Source: Desulfobacteraceae bacterium | Lineage (GTDB): Bacteria; Desulfobacterota; Desulfobacteria; Desulfobacterales; Desulfosalsimonadaceae | Direction: 5' to 3' | Length of the DNA stretch: 64,000 bases | Assembly: GCA_021737565.1 (NCBI GenBank) | Contig: JAIPDS010000002.1 | Span: forward strand, 1-64,000 | Part shown: in pieces, positions 35,843-45,201 of the stretch | How positions within the stretch are numbered: position 1 is the stretch's first letter | Layout of the letters: each line of letters starts with the position of its first letter | Notes under the pieces: generated by a model | The model's database searches: none | Seen by the model: the letters and a program-made list of their open reading frames with translations, nothing else | What the model was told of the DNA's origin: nothing | Made by a program: the position numbers and the translations under genes

Positions 35843-37438
35843 ATGAATGATTCAAAAGATTCCGGTTCAAATCAAATCCGGCCTGAACTGGCAGAGGTTA
35901 TTGAGCGGCACAGGATGACAAAAGACGAGGCCCGGCCCGAAGCGGTTGCCAGGCGCAGAAAAAAAGGACGGCGCACAATCCGGGAAAACATAGCAGATCT
36001 CTTAGACGACTATCCTTCGATTGAATACGGTTCCCTGGCCCTGGCAGCCCAGCGCCGCCGGACCCCGATGGAGGAACTGATCAGGAACACCCCTGCCGAC
36101 GGAATTGTGACAACCATCGGCAAGATAAACAGCCATCTCTTTGACCATCCGAAAAACCGGTGCATGGTACTGGGCTATGACTACACGGTTCTTGCAGGCA
36201 CCCAGGGCTATTTCAATCACAATAAAAAGGACAGAATGCTGGAGCTGGCCTATAAAATGAAACTTCCGACCGTGCTTTTTGCCGAAGGCGGAGGGGGCAG
36301 GCCCGGAGATGTTGATAAAGCCGAAACTGCGGTGGCAGGCCTTCACCTAAAATCCTTTTCCCACTTTGCCAGGCTCTCCGGCCTTGTGCCGGTCGTAGGT
36401 ATTGTAAGCGGCTATTGCTTTGCCGGCAATGCAACGCTTCTGGCATGCTGCGACGTGATCATAGCCGCGGAAAACGCCAACATAGGCATGGCCGGTCCTG
36501 CAATGATCGAGGGAGGAGGACTTGGCAAGTTTCATCCCAGCGAAATAGGGCCGGTTTCGGTTCAGTCTCCCAACGGGGTTATAGATATAGTCGTTGAAAA
36601 TGAAGAGGAAGCCGTCGCAGCAGCCAAGAAGTACATATCTTATTTCCAGGGCCCTGTATCGGAATGGGAATGCGAGGATCAGCTCCGTCTTCGCGACTCT
36701 ATACCCCAGCGGCGCCGGCGCACTTATGACGTAAGAAAAATAATCAACACCCTGGCTGACAAGGGGTCGGTGCTCGAACTGAGAAAGAAATTCGGCAAGG
36801 GAATTATCACGGCACTCGTAAGAATCGAAGGCCACCCCTTCGGCCTGATAGCCAACAACACCTTTCATCTCGCCGGTGCCATAGATGCGGACAGCGGGGA
36901 CAAGCTTTGCCGGTTTGCACAGCTTTGCGATGCATTTGACCTTCCCGTGATCTCGCTTATAGACACCCCGGGATTCATGGTGGGGCCCGAGGCTGAAAAA
37001 ACCGCCCAGGTGCGGCATTTCGGCCGGATTTTTACAAATTTCGTAAACATAACCGTACCTGTGTTCAGCATAGTGCTTAGAAGGGGCTACGGACTTGGTG
37101 CCATGGCCATGGCAGGAGGCAGTTTCCACAATTCTGATTTCATAGTCTCCTGGCCAACGGGCGAATTCGGGGGCATGGGCCTTGAAGGGGCCGTGAGGCT
37201 CGGATACAAAAAAGAACTTGATGCTATCGAAGATCCCGAAGAACGGGAAAAGCGGTTCAATGAACTGCTGGCCATGTATTACGAGCACGGCAAGGCGATA
37301 AACATGGCCTCATGCCTGGAGATAGACGATGTGATTGATCCGGCGGAAACAAGGCAGTGGATCATGGCCGGCCTGCATGCCCAGCCCGGGCCCGATCCCC
37401 GAAGCGGCAAAAAAAGACCGAATATTGACTGCTGGTAA
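35843..37438 (+). CDS. Acyl-CoA carboxylase carboxyltransferase
   Basis: A 531-residue carboxyltransferase of the crotonase-like biotin-dependent family. The N-half carries AEGGGGRPGD and the GYCFAGNA oxyanion loop. The C-half has the second acyl-CoA loop (IDTPGFMVGPEAEK and GYGLGAMAMAGG). It resembles acetyl/propionyl/methylcrotonyl-CoA carboxylase beta chains, but the extended N-terminus and the IPQRRRRTYDVR segment indicate a less characterised subgroup. No biotin carboxylase or biotin carrier gene is adjacent. The ATG at 35843 follows GAAGAGG. Confidence 0.8.
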   Translation: MNDSKDSGSNQIRPELAEVIERHRMTKDEARPEAVARRRKKGRRTIRENIADLLDDYPSIEYGSLALAAQRRRTPMEELIRNTPADGIVTTIGKINSHLFDHPKNRCMVLGYDYTVLAGTQGYFNHNKKDRMLELAYKMKLPTVLFAEGGGGRPGDVDKAETAVAGLHLKSFSHFARLSGLVPVVGIVSGYCFAGNATLLACCDVIIAAENANIGMAGPAMIEGGGLGKFHPSEIGPVSVQSPNGVIDIVVENEEEAVAAAKKYISYFQGPVSEWECEDQLRLRDSIPQRRRRTYDVRKIINTLADKGSVLELRKKFGKGIITALVRIEGHPFGLIANNTFHLAGAIDADSGDKLCRFAQLCDAFDLPVISLIDTPGFMVGPEAEKTAQVRHFGRIFTNFVNITVPVFSIVLRRGYGLGAMAMAGGSFHNSDFIVSWPTGEFGGMGLEGAVRLGYKKELDAIEDPEEREKRFNELLAMYYEHGKAINMASCLEIDDVIDPAETRQWIMAGLHAQPGPDPRSGKKRPNIDCW

Positions 37439-37471
37439 AAAAATCTTCACTTTACACAGCAGTTGAAAATT

Positions 37472-37918
37472 TTATTCCGCGATTTCATAGGATTCAATGG
37501 AAATTTCCAGTCCCTCTGGCAATTCGGTCGGGGCTTGTTTTTTCCTGTTTACCGCACAAAAAGCCACTTCCTCGAATTCAAACTCTGCCTGCCCGCCGGC
37601 GGGCAGGTTGCTGATAATATCTTTCTGGTGCGGCATTTTTTCATACGAGCTGACAAACCATTCCCCGTCAAGTATCTCCTCGCGGCAGGATGTGCAGTAG
37701 CCTGTTATCTCAACATTTTTAACGTCTACTTCCCCAACGTTTCTTATGACGCCTTTTGCATCAATCACATAATGATACTCATGTTCCAGGCGGATGGAAA
37801 ATTCAGTGTCTGCAACCTCAAGCTTTGCTTCTTCGGGCTCTGCCGCGCATCCCCATAAACACAGCGCCGCAAGCAATAAAACAAAAATCCCCAATATAAA
37901 ATTTGTTCTCTTAATCAT
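37472..37918 (-). CDS. Small lipoprotein of unknown function
   Basis: A 148-residue lipoprotein: signal peptide of about 23 residues with lipobox CLWGC (lipidated C24), followed by a single beta-sandwich-like domain. The pattern (YVIDAKGVIRNVGEVDVKNVEITGYC, then AEFEFEEVAF) resembles FxLYD-type domains found in bacterial lipoproteins. Two cysteine pairs (YCTSC) may form a disulfide. It converges with the carboxyltransferase. No functional context. Confidence 0.7.
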   Translation of the reverse strand: MIKRTNFILGIFVLLLAALCLWGCAAEPEEAKLEVADTEFSIRLEHEYHYVIDAKGVIRNVGEVDVKNVEITGYCTSCREEILDGEWFVSSYEKMPHQKDIISNLPAGGQAEFEFEEVAFCAVNRKKQAPTELPEGLEISIESYEIAE

Positions 37919-38246
37919 TTCTCCCCCTCCTTTTTAAGGCCTAAACCCGAAAAAACCCCCCGAAAGCATTATACAGATTTTTGCCCGCACCAATTTTATG
38001 CCTCCCTGAGGATACTACCCATATTACCAAAAAATTTATAGCAAAATAAGTCCCGTATTTCAAATCTCCAATCCCCGGCCAGACATTTTATTATGTACTA
38101 TCCCCGAAAAGATTGATATACTTCTTTTCCAGGAAGCAAAAAAGAGCTTAATTCCTTATCAGCTCCACTGTTTAAAGAACTGCCGGGCGGGAGAGCATCA
38201 AATCCATCGGATGTTAAAAGGGAAATACTGATCCGGGACTAGAACA
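37919..38246. other. Intergenic region, nothing recognised
   Basis: A 328-base divergent gap between the lipoprotein and MFS genes. It contains GC-poor DNA and several C-runs, but I found no convincing promoter pair, RNA or repeat. TTGATA at 38115 has no matching -10. The MFS ATG at 38247 has no strong ribosome-binding site. Confidence 0.4.
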
Positions 38247-39560
38247 ATGAGCCTGTCTGACCCAGGAGCCGCTTTACCAAAACCGCCGGTATTTTTCTAT
38301 GGATGGATCATAATTTTTGTCGCATTTGTCACCCTGGCAATATCATTCGGGATCTGGTATTCCTACTCGGTATTTATCCTTGCGGTGGTTGATGATTTCG
38401 GCTGGAGCATGGCATCCGCATCAAGTGTTTTTTCAATTTTTATCATCTCGCATTCCACGTTTGCCATGGGGGGAGGCTATCTTCAGGACAGGTTCGGACC
38501 GAGAATCGTTGTTCCGGCAGGGGCCGTAATAGTTGCCATGGCCCTTGTTGCCGCTTCCCTGTCCGAGAACCTCTGGCATTTTCAATTATCATACGGTATT
38601 GTCGGCGGCGGAGGCATCAGCCTGCTGGCCTTTGTTTCCCATGCGGCTTTTCTGCCCAAATGGTTCGAACGCAAAAGAGGGCTGGCCCTGGGAATTGCCA
38701 TGGCCGGAATCGGGCTTGGAATGCTGCTTGTGGTCCCTTTTGCAGAAAAACTGATCTCCCTGTACGGATGGAGAAATGCTTATCGAGCGCTTGCGGCACT
38801 TGTACTTCTTGTTATCGCTCCTTTAAACCTTGTTTTCGGCCGAAAAAGCCCGGAGGCTGTATCCCAGTATCCGGACGGGGATGCTTTTGATAAACAGAAG
38901 CCGGCAAAACCCCACAAATGGGCAATGTTAATTGTTGATGAAAACTGGGCAAAGATTGACTGGAGCTTTAAAAAGGCCTGTAAAACACGGCGGTTCTGGT
39001 TTCTGGTGTTTGCGTTTTTCTTTATTGCATTCGCCTTTCAGGGAGTGTTGCTCCATGCGGTCTCTGCCATGGTTGATTCGGGTATGAAACGGAGCACTGC
39101 CTCGTATTTCTTTGGAACGGCCGGCATCATGGGTTCTGCCGGAAAAATCCTGTTCGGGTATCTATCGGATATGCTGGGCCGGGAGCGGGCCAAGCTGATC
39201 GGAGATACTACAGCATTATTGGGTATAATTTCGCTTATGCTTGTTTCCCTGATCCACGGCCCCATGGCGCTTGGGTTCGCCCTGTTTTTCGGCCTGGGCT
39301 ACGGGGCCACGGCCCCGCTGATACCGGCTATTACAGCCGACATATTCATGGGCAAAAATTACGGACTGATTTTTTCAATAATCGCCACGGGCGGGGGCCT
39401 GGGCGCTGCGGCCGGCACTTATGTAAACGGCCTGCTAAGGGATATAACGGGCACTTATCTTGTATCGTTTACGGTTTGTTCAGTATTTCTGGCAATTTCG
39501 TGCATGCTGGTATTTCTTGCAGCCCCGGGCAAAGTAAGAAAAATGGTCAAGAAAACGTAA
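38247..39560 (+). CDS. MFS transporter (OFA/monocarboxylate type)
   Basis: A 437-residue major facilitator with 12 predicted membrane helices in two groups of six and a hydrophilic central loop (about 205-250). The first helix region FFYGWIIIFVAFVTLAISFG and the conserved motif QDRFGPRIV place it in the OFA (oxalate/formate antiporter) to monocarboxylate group. A likely substrate is a small organic acid anion. It is followed after 7 bases by the nuclease pair, which is probably coincidental co-transcription. Confidence 0.85.
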   Translation: MSLSDPGAALPKPPVFFYGWIIIFVAFVTLAISFGIWYSYSVFILAVVDDFGWSMASASSVFSIFIISHSTFAMGGGYLQDRFGPRIVVPAGAVIVAMALVAASLSENLWHFQLSYGIVGGGGISLLAFVSHAAFLPKWFERKRGLALGIAMAGIGLGMLLVVPFAEKLISLYGWRNAYRALAALVLLVIAPLNLVFGRKSPEAVSQYPDGDAFDKQKPAKPHKWAMLIVDENWAKIDWSFKKACKTRRFWFLVFAFFFIAFAFQGVLLHAVSAMVDSGMKRSTASYFFGTAGIMGSAGKILFGYLSDMLGRERAKLIGDTTALLGIISLMLVSLIHGPMALGFALFFGLGYGATAPLIPAITADIFMGKNYGLIFSIIATGGGLGAAAGTYVNGLLRDITGTYLVSFTVCSVFLAISCMLVFLAAPGKVRKMVKKT

Positions 39561-39567
39561 ATAACTT

Positions 39568-40830
39568 ATGTTTACCTTTATTCATGCCGCAGATATTCAC
39601 CTGGACAGCCCCATGCACAAGCTGGAGGCATATGACGGCGCTCCTGTGGAGCAGTTCCGGCTGAGCACCAGAAGGGCACTTGACAACCTGCTTGAGCTTG
39701 CAGTTTCTCAAAAGGTCTCCTTTGTGCTTATTTCAGGCGACCTTTATGACGGTGACTGGAAAGACTACAACACCGGGCTTTACCTGGTTTCCCGGATGAA
39801 CCGCCTGAAAGAAGCCGGCATACCGGTATTCATGGTTTCGGGAAATCATGATGCGGCAAGCGCAATCACAAAGACCCTGCGCATGCCGGAGAACGTGACC
39901 GTATTTTCTTCAGCACGGCCGGAAACATGCACCCTGGATGACCCGATGGTGGCAATCCACGGCAGAAGCTTCGGCTCTCCTGCGGAAAAAAACGACCTGT
40001 CAAAAGATTATCCCGCCCCCCTGCCAGGCAGGTTAAACATAGGAATGCTTCATACCTGCGCTACCGGAAGACCCGGTCATGAACCTTATGCACCCTGCAA
40101 TCCGGAAGGGCTTGCGCAGAAAGGGTATCAATACTGGGCCCTTGGTCACGTACACCAGCACGAAGTGCTCTCCAAAAATCCCTTCATAGTTTTTCCCGGA
40201 AACAACCAGGCCAGGCACATCAGGGAACCGGGAGCAAAGGGATGCGTCCTTGTCACAGTCACAGACGAAATGGAGATCTCCCTTGATTTTATACCAACCG
40301 ACGTGGTGCGCTGGTGCAAAATAACAGTGGACGCGCGCCGGGCAAACGAAGCCTACGAGGTTGTAGACAGGTTTTCAGATCTGCTCGAATCGGTAGTATC
40401 GGAAAACAGCGGAATGCCTCTGGCGGTACGGGCCGAAATTTCAGGCGAGACCCGCGCGGCCGCGGAACTGACCTCTGATCCGGACCGCTGGACCGGGGAG
40501 ATAAGAGCTGCTGCAATGGAGGCGGGAAACGGGTTGGTTTGGGTGGAAAAGGTTGAGCTTTCATGCCACCTGCCTCCTGATCTGCGTCAACCGCCTGCCG
40601 GCGGGGCCATGAAGGAACTGCTTGCACTGTTTGACGAACTGGAGGAAGACGAGCAAGCAAGACGGGAACTTGCAGAGGAACTCTCAGATATTTGCAGGAA
40701 ACTGCCTGCAGAGCTAAAGCAGGAGCCTGACGGCATAAAATGCGATGATCCGGACTGGATAGGCGAGCTCCTCGGGCGCGTGCGGCCCGAGCTTGCAGGC
40801 CGCCTTTTGCGGAAAGGAGGCGGCGCATGA
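39568..40830 (+). CDS. SbcD/YhaO-like metallophosphoesterase
   Basis: A 420-residue Mre11/SbcD-type nuclease subunit. The calcineurin-like metal-binding motifs are in order: DIHLDSP, SGDLYD, SGNHDA, and GHVHQHE. The long C-terminal part (about 260-420) has a coiled, acidic section (ELEEDEQARRELAEELS). It pairs with the ATPase gene that starts 4 bases before its stop, the YhaO-YhaN arrangement of Firmicutes and other bacteria. It would process DNA ends. Confidence 0.88.
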   Translation: MFTFIHAADIHLDSPMHKLEAYDGAPVEQFRLSTRRALDNLLELAVSQKVSFVLISGDLYDGDWKDYNTGLYLVSRMNRLKEAGIPVFMVSGNHDAASAITKTLRMPENVTVFSSARPETCTLDDPMVAIHGRSFGSPAEKNDLSKDYPAPLPGRLNIGMLHTCATGRPGHEPYAPCNPEGLAQKGYQYWALGHVHQHEVLSKNPFIVFPGNNQARHIREPGAKGCVLVTVTDEMEISLDFIPTDVVRWCKITVDARRANEAYEVVDRFSDLLESVVSENSGMPLAVRAEISGETRAAAELTSDPDRWTGEIRAAAMEAGNGLVWVEKVELSCHLPPDLRQPPAGGAMKELLALFDELEEDEQARRELAEELSDICRKLPAELKQEPDGIKCDDPDWIGELLGRVRPELAGRLLRKGGGA

Positions 40831-43800
40831 AAATAGATGCCCTTTACCTGACCGCTTTCGGCCCTTTTACAGATGCCACCCTGGATTTCAGCAGCGGAAA
40901 TCCAGGGTTCCACCTGGTATACGGACCAAACGAGGCGGGAAAAAGCTCCGCGCTGCGCGCCCTTCGCTCCCTGCTTTACGGGATTGACGAGCGCACGCCC
41001 GACAGCTTCATCCACCCTTATTCCAGGCTTCGTATAGGGGGGAAATTAACCGCTGAAAACGGCAAAAGCCTGGAAATCGTGCGGCGAAAAGGCAGAACAA
41101 ACACCCTGCGGACTGCAGACGACATGAGCGTGGTGGAGGAAACAGTTCTGGAAGAATTTTTGAACCACGTGGACGCCGACCTTTTTGCAACCATGTTCGG
41201 CATAGGATACGACGACCTGGTAAGAGGCGGAAAAGAAATAGTCTCAGGAGGCGGGGACCTGGGAGAACTCGTCTTTTCGGCAGGCTCGGGCATAGTGCGG
41301 TTAAAGGAGATAAGGGAGGCGCTTTGCGCCGAAGCGGAAAGCCTGTTTAAACCCTTGGGAAAGGTTCCTTCCATTAATGACGCGCTTTTACGTTTCAAGG
41401 AAATTGAAAACCGCCTCAAGCAGGCAATGCTGTCCGGAAGCAGGTGGAACGAGCTTGACGGGGAGCTGAAAGCCGCCCTTAATGAACGCGACTCGGTAGA
41501 ACAGCAACTCAGGGAAAACCAAAAAGCCCGTCAGCATCTTGCAAGGATAAAAGAGGCCCTGCCGCTTATTGCGCGGCGGCGCGAGGTAACAGAGACTCTT
41601 GGACAGTATGAAAACGCCGTGCTTCTGCCTGAGGATTTCCCTGAGACCCGCAGGGATCTTGTTGCAAAGCTTGACATGGCCGCACAGGAAGAAGACAGGG
41701 CGCAAAAAGCGATAAATTCCATTGAAAAGCAGATGGCGGATCTTTCGCCCAATGATGCCTTAATTGAAAATGCCGGGCTCATAGAGGAATATCACAGGCA
41801 GCTCGGAAGCCAGCACAATGCCGCTTCAGAGCGGATAAAACTTGAAACCGAGAGGAGCGCACTGCTTGACGAGTGCAGGGAAATTCTGCGCGGCCTGTCA
41901 GACAGCCTGTCCCTGGAGGACGCCGAACGCCTGCGCATAAAAAAGGACCGGGCAGAAGCAATAAGACGGCTCTCATCTGAATACGAACAAATAATTGCCC
42001 GCATTGAAGACGCCCGGAATCTATTGCCCGGGCTGGAACATGAAATCAGCGGGCTTGAGGGAAAAAGGCGAAAGATGACCGCTCCCATGGACAGGGACTC
42101 CATGGACGCCCTGCAGACCGCCCTGGCCGAAGCCTCTGAATACGGGCCCCTGGAAAAACAAAACCAGCAGGAAATAAAGAACCTGGAGGCCAGAAAATTC
42201 TCCCTGGACAACCGGCTGGAAAATCTGGGGCTTGCCGGAAAAAACGCCCGGGAACTTGAAAAACTGCCTGTTCCTGACACCGAAACCATCCGGATGTTTG
42301 AAGAAAGTATTGATCAGGCGGCCAATTATATCCAGGAGATAAACAGGGAGCTAAAAGAAGTAAAAGACCGGATCAGGGAGGCTGAAGCAAAAATCCGGGC
42401 CGGCCAGATGGCACATGCGGTCCCCTCCGAAAACGACCTTAACCGGGCACGCGACAGAAGGGACCGCGGCTGGAGCTTGATAAGGCGGAAGCTCGAAGGC
42501 GGTTCCCTGGATCAAAAAGAGACTGCCCGGTATCTTTCCGGAATTAAAAATGATCAAGACCATGGGCCCGAAAGCCTGGAGGATGCGTTTGAACATTGCC
42601 TGAAAACATCGGACGAACTTGCAGACCGTCTGCGCAGGGAGGCAGACCGGGTTGCGGAGCATGCAAGGTTAAATGCCGATCTTGACGCTGCAATGCAGAG
42701 AAAACAGGAGCTTGATGATGAATACGAAAAAGAGGAAAAAGACCGGGAAAAACTCAATACCAGGTGGAGTGAGCTTTGGGAAAAAGCCGGCATAAATGCC
42801 GGCACACCAAGGGAAATGGAGCACTGGGGCCGGGACCTTGCCTCAATAAAACAGGATCTCTCAGAACTTGAAAACAGCATGGAAAAGGCAAAAGATTTAA
42901 ACCGGGCGATCGGTGCCCGCAAAAAAGCCCTTACCGCGGTGTTAAAGCCCCTGGATACAAAAACCGATCCCGACCACGACCCGCTGAGCAGACTTATTTT
43001 TAAGGCGCAAAAGATAATCGGGGATGAAAACAGGCTTGCCTCGGAATACAAAGAGATAGACTCCGAGATCGCTTCGCGCAGAAAAGAGCTGGCTGCCGCA
43101 AAAAACCGGCTGGAGGCGGGTGAAAGGGCTCTTGAAAGATGGCGGTCCCAGTGGCAGGAGGCTGTCTCTTTTCTCGGGCTGTCTTCAGAGGCAAAACCTG
43201 ATGAAGCAAATGCCGTAATGGAGGAGATCAGAGCCCTTTTTGAAAAACTAAGGGAAGCCGAAAACCTTCATAAACGTATACAGGGCATTGACAGGGACGC
43301 GCAGAGCTTTAAAGAAAATGTCACCGGGCTGGCAGAAACAGTGGCCCCTGATCTTTCCGGAAAACCCCCGGAAGACATCGCGCTTAAGCTCCACACCAGG
43401 CTGACAGCCTCCAGGGAGGCGCGCACCCGCCATGACGCCCTTGAAAAGCAGCTTGCATCCGAGAAGGAAAACCTTGAAAAGGCACGGAAAACCACCGCTC
43501 AAATCAGGACCCGTCTTGCCCGCATGTGCGAGGAGGCGGGCTGCAAAGAGTATCATGAACTGCCCGGGGCTGAAAAGCGCTCCACCCAGCGCCGGGAACT
43601 GGAAGAAGAACTTAAATCACTTGAAGACAGGATACTGGCTCTTTCCGCAGGGGCGACGGTGGAAGAATTTACACAGGCCGCCGCCTCGGTGGACCCCGAC
43701 ACTATTGACCCTGAAATCCAAAAGTATGACCAGGCCATAGACTCCCTGTCCGGGCGGAAGGACTTTCTTGCCGAAAAGATCGGGAGCCTGAGAAATGAAA

Positions 43801-44369
43801 TGTCAAAAATGGACGGCAGCGCGGAAGCCGCGGGACTTGCCCAGGAGCGCCAGGAAATCCTTGGAAGGATGGACCCCCAGGTGCGCCGTTATGCAAGGGC
43901 AAAAATCGCGGCCCGGATACTTGATACGGCCATTGAAAGGTTCAGGGAAAAAAACCAGGGGCCCATGCTGCGCAGGGCATCCGTGCTGTTTTCGGAAATA
44001 ACCTGCGGGGCGTTTAAAGGTGTTCGCGCGGATTTCGACGAGGCCGGAAGGCCGGTAATAACCGGGGTGCGCGGCAATGACAAAGAGCCTGTAGATGTCT
44101 CCGGGATGAGCGACGGAACAGCAGACCAGCTCTATCTCGCCCTAAGGCTTGCAGGCCTTGAGATGACCATTGAAAAAACCGATCCCATGCCTTTTATAGT
44201 GGATGATATTTTAATAAAATTTGACAATGACAGGGCCGCAGCGGCCTTAAAAATCCTTGCGGAGCTATCAACCCGCACCCAGGTGATATTTTTCACCCAC
44301 CATTTTCACCTGGTTGAACTTGCGGAACACAAACTTCGGCAGGAATCAATTGTTTATCATAAACTGTAA
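40827..44369 (+). CDS. SbcC/YhaN-like AAA ATPase
   Basis: A 1180-residue SMC-like ATPase. Walker A is GPNEAGKSS (33-41). Long coiled coils run from about 170 to 960. The C-terminal part holds the signature DVSGMSDGTADQLYLALRLA and Walker B PFIVDDILIKFD. It lacks the Rad50 CxxC zinc hook, as YhaN proteins do (the AAA_27 family). It should bridge DNA with the SbcD-like partner. The overlapping start (ATGA) shows translational coupling. Confidence 0.9.
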   Translation: MKIDALYLTAFGPFTDATLDFSSGNPGFHLVYGPNEAGKSSALRALRSLLYGIDERTPDSFIHPYSRLRIGGKLTAENGKSLEIVRRKGRTNTLRTADDMSVVEETVLEEFLNHVDADLFATMFGIGYDDLVRGGKEIVSGGGDLGELVFSAGSGIVRLKEIREALCAEAESLFKPLGKVPSINDALLRFKEIENRLKQAMLSGSRWNELDGELKAALNERDSVEQQLRENQKARQHLARIKEALPLIARRREVTETLGQYENAVLLPEDFPETRRDLVAKLDMAAQEEDRAQKAINSIEKQMADLSPNDALIENAGLIEEYHRQLGSQHNAASERIKLETERSALLDECREILRGLSDSLSLEDAERLRIKKDRAEAIRRLSSEYEQIIARIEDARNLLPGLEHEISGLEGKRRKMTAPMDRDSMDALQTALAEASEYGPLEKQNQQEIKNLEARKFSLDNRLENLGLAGKNARELEKLPVPDTETIRMFEESIDQAANYIQEINRELKEVKDRIREAEAKIRAGQMAHAVPSENDLNRARDRRDRGWSLIRRKLEGGSLDQKETARYLSGIKNDQDHGPESLEDAFEHCLKTSDELADRLRREADRVAEHARLNADLDAAMQRKQELDDEYEKEEKDREKLNTRWSELWEKAGINAGTPREMEHWGRDLASIKQDLSELENSMEKAKDLNRAIGARKKALTAVLKPLDTKTDPDHDPLSRLIFKAQKIIGDENRLASEYKEIDSEIASRRKELAAAKNRLEAGERALERWRSQWQEAVSFLGLSSEAKPDEANAVMEEIRALFEKLREAENLHKRIQGIDRDAQSFKENVTGLAETVAPDLSGKPPEDIALKLHTRLTASREARTRHDALEKQLASEKENLEKARKTTAQIRTRLARMCEEAGCKEYHELPGAEKRSTQRRELEEELKSLEDRILALSAGATVEEFTQAAASVDPDTIDPEIQKYDQAIDSLSGRKDFLAEKIGSLRNEMSKMDGSAEAAGLAQERQEILGRMDPQVRRYARAKIAARILDTAIERFREKNQGPMLRRASVLFSEITCGAFKGVRADFDEAGRPVITGVRGNDKEPVDVSGMSDGTADQLYLALRLAGLEMTIEKTDPMPFIVDDILIKFDNDRAAAALKILAELSTRTQVIFFTHHFHLVELAEHKLRQESIVYHKL

Positions 44370-44424
44370 ATAACAGGCCCGGCTGCTGAAACAAAGTTAA
44401 ATCCGGAACCCTTTTTCCGGGCCC

Positions 44425-44844
44425 TCAGATTGCAATTCCTTCAAGTTCGGCGGCTTTTTCCAGATTTCCATCATAGCACGAAAACACAACAGAGCCCGGG
44501 GTTTCCTTATTAAGCACCATTGCGCAGGCAAGATGGATGGCATCAAAGCCTCTCAGCGCATGTTTTTCCGCTAAATCTCCGGCCAGGCGGACGGTTTCAC
44601 GGGTAATATATAAGACAAAATAATCGGGCCAGTCTGTCTCAAAAGAGCTTTTCAAATGCTCATATTCATTATCTGAAAATGCTTTCTCCCGGTATCTTCG
44701 GGCCATGGCCGCCCTTGTCTCGGCATATGCAACAACCGAAGTAGCCGCTGCTTCACAGGAGTCAACCAGTTTTTGAACCTTTGAAGACCCCTGCTCTTCA
44801 ACATACAGCTTTACCAGGCTGCTGGTGTCAAGATAAAGAATCAT
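44425..44844 (-). CDS. PIN-domain ribonuclease (VapC-like toxin)
   Basis: A 139-residue PIN nuclease. Acidic active-site residues are in MILYLDTSSL (D6), YAETRAAMARR (glutamate) and FDAIHLACA (aspartate). It is likely the toxin of a type II toxin-antitoxin pair, cleaving tRNA or rRNA. The gene starts 1 base after the antitoxin stop, so both are expressed as a unit. A weak hairpin with ggcccgg/ccgggcc lies between it and the ATPase gene. Confidence 0.88.
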   Translation of the reverse strand: MILYLDTSSLVKLYVEEQGSSKVQKLVDSCEAAATSVVAYAETRAAMARRYREKAFSDNEYEHLKSSFETDWPDYFVLYITRETVRLAGDLAEKHALRGFDAIHLACAMVLNKETPGSVVFSCYDGNLEKAAELEGIAI

Positions 44845-44845
44845 T

Positions 44846-45115
44846 TTATCTTCTGTCTTCTTTTACGGCACTGGAAACACTCTTTGTTTTTGAAGCAATG
44901 CGTCTGGCCGGCCCTTTCGGTTTGGCGCCCGACCAGGAGGCAGCTCCGCGCATGACCAATGAATAAAGACTTTCCTCACTGGCCTTTTCCCCGTAAGGCA
45001 CCAGGACGGCTACTTCCTTTTTCCTGTCGGTCAGGATAATTTTTTCTCCGGCCCTGATTTTTTTCATATATCGCCCCATGCTTTCCTTTAACTGCCTTAT
45101 ACCGACCTTTTCCAT
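44846..45115 (-). CDS. Phd/YefM-type antitoxin
   Basis: An 89-residue antitoxin of the prevent-host-death family: MEKVGIRQLKESMGRYMKKI binds DNA, and IILTDRKKEVAVLVP is the conserved strand. The C-terminal part (about 55-89), rich in basic residues, should wrap the PIN toxin. The ATG at 45115 is preceded by GGGGTG. The frame is open a little further but only from a TTG. It probably represses its own operon. Confidence 0.85.
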   Translation of the reverse strand: MEKVGIRQLKESMGRYMKKIRAGEKIILTDRKKEVAVLVPYGEKASEESLYSLVMRGAASWSGAKPKGPARRIASKTKSVSSAVKEDRR

Positions 45116-45201
45116 GGTCGCACCCCATAGCAAATATTTTATTTTGTGGTCACATTATATTTAATGTAGTCTCATTTGTCAATCCGGAAAAGCTCCGGGA
45201 A

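Noticed and set aside
44376-44423. Terminator between the SbcC-like gene and the PIN gene
   Set aside because: The ggcccgg/ccgggcc stem has a 34-base loop and no T-run, so support is weak.
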